A DNA stretch of 64,000 bases from Shewanella aestuarii (lineage in GTDB: Bacteria; Pseudomonadota; Gammaproteobacteria; Enterobacterales; Shewanellaceae), in assembly GCF_014647215.1 (NCBI RefSeq), contig NZ_BMOT01000004.1:62001-126000 (forward strand), in the 5' to 3' direction. Positions 28,037 to 37,596 of this stretch are shown piece after piece. Within the stretch, counting starts at the first letter, position 1. The number at the start of each line of letters is the position of its first letter. Under the pieces are notes generated by a model. That model was not told the DNA's origin and did not search any database. It saw nothing but the letters and a program-made list of their open reading frames with translations. Made by a program: the position numbers and the translations under genes.

Positions 28037-31000
28037 ATGAACGAAGCTAGTCAACCTAGCCAACAGAACACGATTATCGAAGAAATTAAACATCGTGTAT
28101 TAGAAGTAGACGCCCTTCGAAATGGCGCTAAGCACCCAGATGACATTGAATTACCGCTTGACTATATTGCGGCATTAGATGAAATCACTACCATCGATCG
28201 AGAAGAAATTGAAGATATTGCTCGTGATGTCATTGCCAAGCACAAAAATATTACCCGCATTATTCCGCAGAAAAGGCAGAAGAATAAACAGCGCGATATG
28301 AATCAGTGGTTAATTAATATCTCGTTGTTATTAATTGTCAGTGTGGCAGTTAAAGTGTTATTTCTCGATGACGGCAGCCCCAAAGACCCCAATGAGAAAT
28401 CCTTCGCCACAAAAATAGCTTCTACCGATTTCAACGCATTACAACAAGATGCAAGTGATATATTGAGCGATGTAGCCCGTTCTGCCGAGGCGTTAATCCC
28501 AAGCTCTGATGCTATCACAGACTTGCCCTTTACTTTAGATGATATCCAAAAATCAGCGACATCGACCTTTTCCTCGATAGTACAATCTACTCAAGATTTA
28601 TTCCCTGAAGCTGAAATGCTTACAAACGAATCGGCAGAGGTGAGTGCTGTAACAACTCCCTCACAGGTTATAGAGACATCGGCGTCAAAAGAAACCGCTT
28701 CTGCAAACAACAAGCTGACAGAAGATATTGCGCAGGCCAGCACACTCGCACTTAACACCAACACTACAACTGCAGATGAGGTACTTTTAACTGAGAATGC
28801 TCAACCTGTTGTCGCAATCGAAAATACACAACCGACTGAAACTGAAATTGACGCAGCCACACTAGAGGCTGCAAACAAAGCAATTGAAACCGCGATGACC
28901 AAAGGCACAACCGTTGCCGAAGAACTGGAGAAAATTGCTTTTACTGAGGTTATAGATAATAACCCGGATACTGCCAATATCGCATTAACTGACGATATCG
29001 AGCATGCTGCCAAGCAAGGTAACCCAATAAACTCAGATGAAATGGCAGTCCAGTCAGATGAAATACTGTCTCTCGCATCTAAAGCGTCATCGGATCCAGA
29101 TCCAGTCGCTAATATAGCCCATGCTAGCGAGATTAATCCTACTGAAACGAATTCGATTGAATCTCTATCTAGCAAATCAATCTCTAGCAAACCAATCTCT
29201 AGCAAACCTATGACTAGCGAGTCTGAGTTGATTGAAATCACCTCCACTCAGCCGACGAATGAAGCGAGGGCTTTGGTCGCAGAACAATCCAGTTTAATTG
29301 TCGATGCAAACACTGAGAAGTCGCAACCTGCAGAACAACCCACTGCTTCTTCAGAGGTAAACATTGCTGTAGAGCCTGAATTACAAGTTGCGGAGCTAAA
29401 AGCTGTTACCGAAGAAAACAAGGCACTAGCCGATGATACAGCTTCACAAGACACCGAAGAGGTAATACTCGCCTTAGAGAGCACTACCACGACTGATACT
29501 AATACTGATACAACAAAAGCTGATACTGTAACGGCTAATAATGTAGATATAACTGAGACCAGCGCAATTGAAGCTCAGTCGAGTACAAGCATAACCAAAG
29601 ACAAGCCAAAGCCAACCTCTCAACAGGCATCTGAAATAGCTTCCACACAAAAAAAATCCAATGCACCTAAAACCGCTGAGGAATATATTTCATCAAGCGT
29701 AATGCCTGAAACTGGCTTATTAACAGCGGTAAAACAGGCTTTTTATCAATTAGCCAATATAAAAGCTTTACCGTCATCAAATACCATATTGGCTAACAAC
29801 TCAATAAACGAAAAGACCTCTGCAGACAAGACTGAAGCTGTTGAAGCTGTTGAAGCTGTTGAGATTACCGACACAGAAATAGCCGCTAGTAACATGCCAT
29901 CAGCAGAAGTCATTAATAACAGCGCGGTTGAGAGTAGTGAGGTAGAAATTGACCCAGTTACTGAGGTGGAGGTTGTAACAGCTAAAGCGGTTGAAATTGC
30001 TAAAGTGAATAACGAAGCTGATGTCCAGGGTATTGAGAATATTCAGGTTGCTGATGTTATTGAGGTTGCTGACAATAGCCTGGTAGAAAATACCGCCGCA
30101 GTCACAATCGCTGAGTCGCCAAACACAGCTGTCACTTTACCTGAACCGCTAGTCGTAGAAGAAGCCAGCATTGCGACCATAGGTAACTCTCAGCCAATTT
30201 CAACTGCACCGATTGAGCCATTGATGACTGAGATGCCAGCCTCAGCTGAATCTTCATTAGCGATAAATACTCAAAAACCAACATCGAATGACAAAGTATC
30301 GATAGCGGAAAATAACTATCCTTTAGCCACAACCATTGCCGCGAAACCCATTTCTACTGAACCTGAAGTGTTAGCAACGACATTAGTGACAAATGCGGCA
30401 GAAAAACAACCAATGCTTAGTGCAGATAAGACCACACTGGCTGTAAATGAAACAGCCAGTACTCTGCAGACTCAAAGTGGTCCACAAGTATTGCGGGTCA
30501 CACTCGGTAATGATGATGCCATAGATGAAGTGACCGAAAAACTTATCGCCGCCCAACAAGCGCCGCTAACCACTAACACCGTAAATGCAGAGATAATTCA
30601 AGCACCAGCATCAGTTGCAACGGTACAAACTGCATCGAATAATAATATCTCCACCGCCAAGGCCCCAAGTGCTAGCTTCAATGGGTTAAATCTTAAATTA
30701 CAGCTAAATTCGATTGTCGATTTATCACAACTGGCCAAAATGTCGGTTTCACAATTTTATACTTACCAAGCAAGGTTACCTAAGCCGGCTGACAAAATTG
30801 ATTTACCTATTAATGATCTTAAAGCACATCCATTAATTAGTGATATTTTCTTGTCAGAACAGAGTGATGTGATTGTAAAATTAGCAAAATATTATGGTGA
30901 AGGTTCACAACTGACTTTTACTCCCAGCATTGACAATGATGGTAAATTGATTAACTGGAAGTGTAATGCCAATATCGACCCCGCATTACTCACAGGCCCA

Positions 31001-31063
31001 GGAGAGTCACCTTGCCAGTTGACCAAGAGTGCTGCTTTGCCAGCAGTAAACACCAAGCTGTAA
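28037..31063 (+). CDS. 1008-residue membrane protein with a long low-complexity linker and a pilin-like C-terminal domain
   Basis: I do not know a named family for this protein. Residues 1-90 are soluble, acidic then basic (QKRQKNKQRD), and should be cytoplasmic by the positive-inside rule. One membrane helix spans about residues 91-113. Residues about 115-875 are low-complexity, rich in Glu, Thr, Ala, Ser and Val, with short tandem repeats (ISSKP units; EAV units) and no cysteine. Residues about 880-1000 look like a type IV pilin head: a helix ending SQFYTYQARLPKP, strands SDVIVKLAKYY and LTFTPSIDNDGKLINWKC, and a C-terminal Cys976-Cys993 loop, matching the pilin pattern of LTLTP, W-x-C and a final disulfide. 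There is no prepilin leader. Monocistronic with its own terminator. Confidence 0.75.
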   Translation: MNEASQPSQQNTIIEEIKHRVLEVDALRNGAKHPDDIELPLDYIAALDEITTIDREEIEDIARDVIAKHKNITRIIPQKRQKNKQRDMNQWLINISLLLIVSVAVKVLFLDDGSPKDPNEKSFATKIASTDFNALQQDASDILSDVARSAEALIPSSDAITDLPFTLDDIQKSATSTFSSIVQSTQDLFPEAEMLTNESAEVSAVTTPSQVIETSASKETASANNKLTEDIAQASTLALNTNTTTADEVLLTENAQPVVAIENTQPTETEIDAATLEAANKAIETAMTKGTTVAEELEKIAFTEVIDNNPDTANIALTDDIEHAAKQGNPINSDEMAVQSDEILSLASKASSDPDPVANIAHASEINPTETNSIESLSSKSISSKPISSKPMTSESELIEITSTQPTNEARALVAEQSSLIVDANTEKSQPAEQPTASSEVNIAVEPELQVAELKAVTEENKALADDTASQDTEEVILALESTTTTDTNTDTTKADTVTANNVDITETSAIEAQSSTSITKDKPKPTSQQASEIASTQKKSNAPKTAEEYISSSVMPETGLLTAVKQAFYQLANIKALPSSNTILANNSINEKTSADKTEAVEAVEAVEITDTEIAASNMPSAEVINNSAVESSEVEIDPVTEVEVVTAKAVEIAKVNNEADVQGIENIQVADVIEVADNSLVENTAAVTIAESPNTAVTLPEPLVVEEASIATIGNSQPISTAPIEPLMTEMPASAESSLAINTQKPTSNDKVSIAENNYPLATTIAAKPISTEPEVLATTLVTNAAEKQPMLSADKTTLAVNETASTLQTQSGPQVLRVTLGNDDAIDEVTEKLIAAQQAPLTTNTVNAEIIQAPASVATVQTASNNNISTAKAPSASFNGLNLKLQLNSIVDLSQLAKMSVSQFYTYQARLPKPADKIDLPINDLKAHPLISDIFLSEQSDVIVKLAKYYGEGSQLTFTPSIDNDGKLINWKCNANIDPALLTGPGESPCQLTKSAALPAVNTKL

Positions 31064-31093
31064 TTCCTAGTCGAACTGCGGCGCTACAAATAC

Positions 31094-31129
31094 CAAAGGC
31101 ATAAGCTTTCGCTTATGCCTTTATTTTTG
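31094..31129 (+). terminator. Rho-independent terminator
   Basis: A twelve-base stem AAAGGCATAAGC/GCTTATGCCTTT with a TTTC loop, followed by a T-rich run, 30 bases after the long membrane-protein gene. Confidence 0.85.
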
Positions 31130-31206
31130 TTATCAATTTATCAGAATATTTACACGCTAAGCATTAAAATCGACTCTTCTCTTCCATACACTTTAGCTAG
31201 TTTTAG

Positions 31207-31533
31207 TTAATGATTCTCCATGCTTTCACACTGATAGCCTTGACGCATTGAATCAAAACGACAGCGTAAACCACATTGCCATGGTGCCTGTGCAAATTTA
31301 TCCGATAAGCGAGTCGCAAATGACTTACATGAAGGGTAATCCTCAAACCCATCTTCCATTTCGTACTTTGCCGATTGGTAACCATTCTTATAAATGAATG
31401 CGGTCCAGGTTTCTGGAGAAGTTTGTTGATGGCTATGATTTATGCTGTACACCGCTATCGATGTACTCAATAACAGAACCACGACAAAAATGATTGCTGG
31501 CAAGTTATTGGTTTTATGAGTCTCAGTATTCAT
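31207..31533 (-). CDS. Small exported or membrane-anchored Cys-containing protein, unknown
   Basis: A 108-residue product with one hydrophobic segment at residues about 11-30 (LPAIIFVVVLLLSTSIAVYS) and a polar C-terminal part holding four cysteines (PSCKSF, WQCGLRC, GYQC) that could form two disulfides in the periplasm. It begins five bases after the stop codon of the DAACS symporter gene and is very probably co-transcribed with it. I recognise no family. A functional link to the transporter is suggested by spacing only. Confidence 0.68.
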   Translation of the reverse strand: MNTETHKTNNLPAIIFVVVLLLSTSIAVYSINHSHQQTSPETWTAFIYKNGYQSAKYEMEDGFEDYPSCKSFATRLSDKFAQAPWQCGLRCRFDSMRQGYQCESMENH

Positions 31534-31538
31534 AAAGC

Positions 31539-32750
31539 TTATTTTGCTTGGTTTAAATAATGTTTACCGTTAAGTCGCTCAATAATTTGTGTTGCGGTTA
31601 AATCATGCACCACATTGATGACGGTAGAAGCGGCGTCGGTAATGGCCCCTAACACCACTAGAATAGGGATCACTTCCAATGGTAAACCGAGTGTCGTTAC
31701 AATAAAAATCTCACCTAAAAATGCCCCACCGGGTACTCCGCCAATAATGAATGCCGATAACACAGAAATAAGCACAGTGATCATAAATACATCGGCGCTA
31801 AAATCTAGACCGAGTAAAGAATAGATGAAGACGATTTTTAGTGCGGTAATCATTGCCGCACCGCCTTTATTCAAATTAACCAACAAGGGCAAACTGATTT
31901 CACTGATTTGTTCGTTCAACCCCATTTTATTAGCACTGCGAATGGTAACAGGCAAAGTGGCGAGTGATGAACTCGTGCCTAACGCGGTAACAGCTGGCTC
32001 TAACATATTTTGCCAAAAGCGTTTTATGCCTTCAACACCACCACCAAGCCAGGCATAACAGGTTGAGCCAATAGTTAAATACAATACCGTCGCCAGCATA
32101 AATAAACCCACTGCGCGGGCAAATGTTCCCATTAACTCGGCATCTTGGCTCGCCATGGTAGAGGCAAAATAAGCGCCTAATCCAACAGGAGCTGCATACA
32201 TTAAAATAGCGATAATCTTCATAATGACAGTGTTCAAGCTATCTAATAAGTCAGCAACCTTGCGACCATCCTCTCCAGATTGCCCTATCGCAATACCACT
32301 GATCACCGACATAATAATTAACGCCAGAATGTTTGATTTCGATAACAAGCCGACAAAATCATTGGTGGTCAGTAAACTGACAAAGTCCATGGTTCCACCG
32401 GCGTTATCAATGGTTTCTGCCAATTCTAATGTAACGCCTTGGGCTGGGTCGAATGCAGATGCCAACAAGATAATTCCGATAGCGGGAATGAGTGCCATCA
32501 TGATTGACACCGCCATAATAGAAACCAAAATCGCGCCTAATTTTTTCAAATCTGTCATTCTGGCAATAGAGGACATCACACTGACCGCCACCAATGGCAC
32601 TATGATCATAAATAGTAAATTAAGGAAAATTTGTCCTATGGGTTTAAGTCCAAGTGCAAATTCAGGTTGCCATAATCCTAATGCGCCACCGAGCATCAAA
32701 GCCAACAGTAATATAATTGATGATTGGTAAGCGCGAAGCGTGTTCCACAT
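31539..32750 (-). CDS. Dicarboxylate/amino acid:cation symporter family (DAACS), atypical substrate site
   Basis: A 403-residue secondary transporter of the glutamate-transporter fold, with the serine-rich hairpin ALGTSSSLATLP (residues 256-267) and the second hairpin GGVPGGAF. By alignment to archaeal GltPh, the NMDGT motif is replaced by NLNKGG (residues 292-297), so the Na+-ligand Asp becomes Asn294. In the last helix Asp372, Asn379 and Asp383 are kept, but the Arg that binds the acidic side chain is Ser375. Keeping the amino-group Asp while losing the Arg is seen in neutral amino-acid carriers, so a glutamate or C4-dicarboxylate substrate looks unlikely. The residue mapping was done by eye. 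Confidence 0.88.
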   Translation of the reverse strand: MWNTLRAYQSSIILLLALMLGGALGLWQPEFALGLKPIGQIFLNLLFMIIVPLVAVSVMSSIARMTDLKKLGAILVSIMAVSIMMALIPAIGIILLASAFDPAQGVTLELAETIDNAGGTMDFVSLLTTNDFVGLLSKSNILALIIMSVISGIAIGQSGEDGRKVADLLDSLNTVIMKIIAILMYAAPVGLGAYFASTMASQDAELMGTFARAVGLFMLATVLYLTIGSTCYAWLGGGVEGIKRFWQNMLEPAVTALGTSSSLATLPVTIRSANKMGLNEQISEISLPLLVNLNKGGAAMITALKIVFIYSLLGLDFSADVFMITVLISVLSAFIIGGVPGGAFLGEIFIVTTLGLPLEVIPILVVLGAITDAASTVINVVHDLTATQIIERLNGKHYLNQAK

Positions 32751-33018
32751 GAGATGTCCAGAATAAAAAAGAATAACATGACTAACTTAAGTGAAATTAA
32801 CCCATAGTACAATTGTATTAGTGAACAAGATGATAACTGGTGACTGGGTGATGTATCCTCAACCATAATTAACGAGAAAGCCCGCATGAGCTAAACACGC
32901 GATCATTTAACAGTTTCAAACATCTCCCTAATAAATCGGTCAATTTATTGCTCTGAATCAATACCATGGCCGCACTGTAAAAATACTATTCACCCCACCC
33001 TACAAAGCAAATATCCGT

Positions 33019-33951
33019 ATGCCTATCGATCTGTCTACCCAAGTTGCAGGGGTCAAACTGCAAAGTTACCTGATGAATGCCTCAGGGCCACAATGCACTA
33101 CATTCGATGAACTGGAACGTATTGCGCATTCAAATTCAACGGCCATTGTCACTAAATCATGCACCCTGCTCCCACGGGAGGGCAACCCTGAACCTAGATA
33201 TCAAAACCTACCCTTGGGCGCTATTCAATCTATGGGATTACCCAACTTAGGATATCAAGCATACCTTGAAATGATCCCTGCGCTAAAAGCAATGAATAAA
33301 CCCGTGGTCGTCAGCATTTCTGGATTTAGCATTAATGACAATATTAAAATGGTGAGCGCTTTTCAAAAAAGTGCCGTTGATTTAATTGAAGTCAATTTCT
33401 CTTGCCCAAACATTCCAGGCAAAGCCCAGGTTGCTTATGATTTTGAACAAACAGATCAAGCGTTAGCTGCAATTACTGCGCTGGGTGACAAACCCATAGG
33501 TATCAAACTTGCGCCCTATTTTGATATGTCACATTTCACTGCTGTCGCTAATATCATTAAAAAATACCCGGTAAAGTTTATTACCTGCATTAACTCAATC
33601 GGAAACACCTTAGTGATTGATCCTTATACCGAACAACCTATCATCAAACCCAAGGGTGGCTTTGGCGGCTTATGTGGCGATTATGTCAAACCGATAGGAT
33701 TGGCCAATGTCAGAGCCTTTAGGGAATTACTTGGTGATGAAATCAGTATTATCGGTGTTGGTGGCATTAAAAGTGGCATAGATGCGTTTGAATATTTGCT
33801 TGCTGGGGCGGATGCGGTGCAAATTGCTACCTGTTTAGAAAAAGAAGGGCCTAAATGCTTTGCCAGAATTGAACATGAGCTCAAAGCGTTTATGGCCGCA
33901 AAGGGCTATACGCAATTAAGTGATGCTAAAGGTAAACTAAAACCAATGTAA
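33019..33951 (+). CDS. pyrD: Dihydroorotate oxidase, class 1A (fumarate-type)
   Basis: A 310-residue cytosolic flavoenzyme converting dihydroorotate to orotate in pyrimidine synthesis. The catalytic base is a cysteine (Cys129, in EVNFSCPNIPGK), which marks class 1; class 2 enzymes use Ser. SMGLPNLGYQAYLE and the C-terminal GVGGIKSGIDAFEYLLAGAD fit subclass 1A, which has no electron-transfer partner subunit and uses fumarate. No pyrK-like gene is beside it. Gammaproteobacteria normally use the membrane-bound class 2 enzyme, so this is probably an additional or acquired copy. The ribosome-binding site is poor. Confidence 0.9.
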   Translation: MPIDLSTQVAGVKLQSYLMNASGPQCTTFDELERIAHSNSTAIVTKSCTLLPREGNPEPRYQNLPLGAIQSMGLPNLGYQAYLEMIPALKAMNKPVVVSISGFSINDNIKMVSAFQKSAVDLIEVNFSCPNIPGKAQVAYDFEQTDQALAAITALGDKPIGIKLAPYFDMSHFTAVANIIKKYPVKFITCINSIGNTLVIDPYTEQPIIKPKGGFGGLCGDYVKPIGLANVRAFRELLGDEISIIGVGGIKSGIDAFEYLLAGADAVQIATCLEKEGPKCFARIEHELKAFMAAKGYTQLSDAKGKLKPM

Positions 33952-34131
33952 TTGTTGCTAACTAAACTCAGAGATTAACAATAAACTAATATTAAACAAT
34001 ACCTTGAACAACTAACTGTATTAAATTGTCTTACAATAGGCTGGGATCCGGTGTCCATATCAACAGCTAGTTTGATCAAAAAGATCTTTACTGGCTGGGT
34101 ATGAGACAAAGGTACAAGTTGAGCAATTGAG

Positions 34132-34251
34132 TCACTGCTTGCCTAAATCAGCAGCTAACGCTTTTATTGGTTTTGACAGTAAAGAGTTATCAATTGCATA
34201 CAAGGCGTCGGCTTTGCTAAAAGCTCCTTGTTGTAACACAGCTCCAAGCAA
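34132..34251 (-). pseudogene. Possible gene remnant or 39-residue small ORF
   Basis: On the minus strand the frame reads from a TTG preceded at six bases by AAAGGA and gives 39 residues ending KALAADLGKQ, with SKADALYAIDNSLLSKPI inside. The composition is protein-like, and the same frame stays open upstream to about 34320 without an ATG, reading WLRRGSTLTKGLELLG. This looks like the C-terminal end of a lost gene, or a short gene with a TTG start. No family was recognised. Confidence 0.3.
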
Positions 34252-34297
34252 CTCAAGTCCTTTGGTTAATGTCGAGCCCCTGCGCAGCCATAAAAAG

Positions 34298-34324
34298 AAA
34301 ACCAGTTGAATAACAACTGGTTTT
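34298..34324. terminator. Rho-independent terminator after the DUF885 gene
   Basis: AAAACCAGTTG/CAACTGGTTTT stem with a five-base loop and T-run, reading in both directions; it lies just past the stop of the minus-strand DUF885 gene. Confidence 0.75.
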
Positions 34325-34350
34325 ATCTGTTTACTGTTATTTAGTTAAAT

Positions 34351-36183
<1,833 letters not shown>

Positions 36184-36411
36184 ACCCTAACCTTTGAAAA
36201 ACCAATCTATTGATGAGTTATCAGGAAAATATCCTGTTTTTTGTCGTGTATACCCCGACAAAATGTTAACGGTAAGTTAACACGGTAAAATCTTATTTGC
36301 TGATTTTTGCACAATCTTTGAAGATAAAATAAGTAACAGAGTATTAATTCAACTTTTGGTGGTTAGCGCTAAGCTAAGGTAAATCAAGAATAATTGCTGG
36401 AGGCTGCTTAA

Positions 36412-36465
36412 ATGCATGATAATCATGCCCTCATGGAGGTTATTTATGCTAGCCGCTGTATATAG
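36412..36465 (+). CDS. 17-residue micro-ORF, possible leader peptide
   Basis: ATG at 36412 with a perfect GGAGG eight bases upstream; the product is MHDNHALMEVIYASRCI. It overlaps the next micro-ORF (36446-36496) by 20 bases in another frame, and the GGAGG for that ORF lies within this one. Tiny size and a strong Shine-Dalgarno suggest a translated leader or a regulatory peptide. No known leader was recognised, and expression has not been shown. Confidence 0.42.
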   Translation: MHDNHALMEVIYASRCI

Positions 36466-36496
36466 CTGTCCTTGTTTAGTTGTTGTGGCGACATGA
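36446..36496 (+). CDS. 16-residue micro-ORF overlapping the preceding one
   Basis: ATG at 36446, perfect GGAGG six bases upstream at 36435-36439. The product MLAAVYSCPCLVVVAT is hydrophobic with a CPC motif. Its start lies inside the 36412 micro-ORF, so the two should be translationally coupled. The next real gene starts 276 bases later, further than most attenuators, so a link to it is uncertain. Confidence 0.42.
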   Translation: MLAAVYSCPCLVVVAT

Positions 36497-36771
36497 CTGC
36501 TGCAGCAGGCTTTGAACATGGAAGATTTTAATCGATAAATTAACAAAAAACCATTACACCACAGTAAGATAACAACTGAAAAACAATTGCCTTACAAGTT
36601 AGTGTTCAGCGCACATATTTTAGATTACCATCAACTTTCAGTTTCCACCCGCTTGCCATTTCACGTAGAATTTAATTGAATATAGTGTGCGCTACCAAAA
36701 GACAAAGCAACTTCAACACACTTAATGCACAAAGCTTAGTCTTATACTCAATCATTGAACGGTAATAGTGA

Positions 36772-37365
36772 ATGAAGAAACAAGCAGGGTTTCAACAGTC
36801 TTATGCAGATGCCGAAGCGGAAACGCTATCATTAGCAGAATTACTCGATTCGGTTGAAAAAACGGCATCGCCAGCAGATGACGTGTTAAATAAAAACCAA
36901 GCTGCTATTGAACAAACCAATGATCGTCTTGATTTTATCGTCTATTTGACCATTAAAGGGATTGATATTACATCCCAAGAAATGATTGCGAAAATTGCTT
37001 ACAAGTTTGACTGTGATCCACATCAGATCATTGAAGACATGCACACACTAACCAACAAAAATACCTGGAAACAGCATAAAGTCCGCTTAAAAGATAAGAT
37101 CAATCAGCAGCTGTTACGTAAGTCAGCCTTAACCGCAGCGAGAAAGAATGATATATCGAATAAAATGCTACAGTCTTTTTCGTTTGATGCTGAAACCTTA
37201 CTTAATCTGTCGACGCAATTTGAATGTCGTCCCGTACACATAGTCGATGATATTCGTCATTTCAAAAAATTCTCAACTCAAAAACAATTGTTAATTGAGC
37301 AACGCAGTAAAGCACCGATTATCCGTGCATTTACCCGTTTTGCACGTTTCAATATTCAATATTAG
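36772..37365 (+). CDS. Unknown cytoplasmic protein with an internal duplication
   Basis: A 197-residue protein without signal or membrane segments. Two related units of about 45 residues are visible. The first spans about residues 60-105 (KIAYKFDCDPHQIIEDMHTL), the second about 130-175 (NLSTQFECRPVHIVDDIRHF). Shared features are an aromatic-acidic-Cys core, P-x-x-I-x-x-D and a basic end (WKQHK; TQKQ). The N-terminal 50 residues are acidic. The arrangement suggests two small helical domains, perhaps nucleic-acid or protein-binding. I do not recognise a named family. Confidence 0.68.
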   Translation: MKKQAGFQQSYADAEAETLSLAELLDSVEKTASPADDVLNKNQAAIEQTNDRLDFIVYLTIKGIDITSQEMIAKIAYKFDCDPHQIIEDMHTLTNKNTWKQHKVRLKDKINQQLLRKSALTAARKNDISNKMLQSFSFDAETLLNLSTQFECRPVHIVDDIRHFKKFSTQKQLLIEQRSKAPIIRAFTRFARFNIQY

Positions 37366-37596
37366 TGCTTCGTTTTGATAGCATCATCTGCCTCACTACT
37401 ACACTAGATAAACAACACTCTCACTCCCAAGTGATACTCTCGCCTCATTTAACATCATATTAAGCTCAGATTAATCTGTCCCCTATAGGCTGTAATTTAA
37501 AATTTGCTAACAATTCAATGTTTGACTTTTAAACTCATTCTTAGAAGATGAGGGTGAATTTTTAGCCCTAAAAAGCCAGTAAGGAAATAGATAACA

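Larger units (their letters stand above)
33952..34350. other. 399-base region between pyrD and the DUF885 gene
   Basis: No long gene. It holds a possible minus-strand small frame (34132-34251, listed separately) and a terminator at 34298-34324. No other signal was found in 33952-34131. Confidence 0.5.
36184..36771. other. 588-base intergenic region with two micro-ORFs
   Basis: The stretch separates the minus-strand DUF885 gene from the plus-strand gene at 36772. The only coding signal I see is the pair of overlapping micro-ORFs at 36412-36496. A CTGCTGCAGCAG palindrome follows at about 36499. The remainder is AT-rich and must hold promoters. Confidence 0.5.

Noticed and set aside
29165..29222. 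Short tandem repeats (TCTAGCAAACCAATC-like) as a CRISPR array
   Set aside because: Units are 15-18 bases, lie inside a coding frame and have no spacers.
29248..29490. Minus-strand frames inside the long low-complexity gene
   Set aside because: They are antisense shadows of the Glu/Thr/Ala-rich linker and lack starts with ribosome-binding sites.
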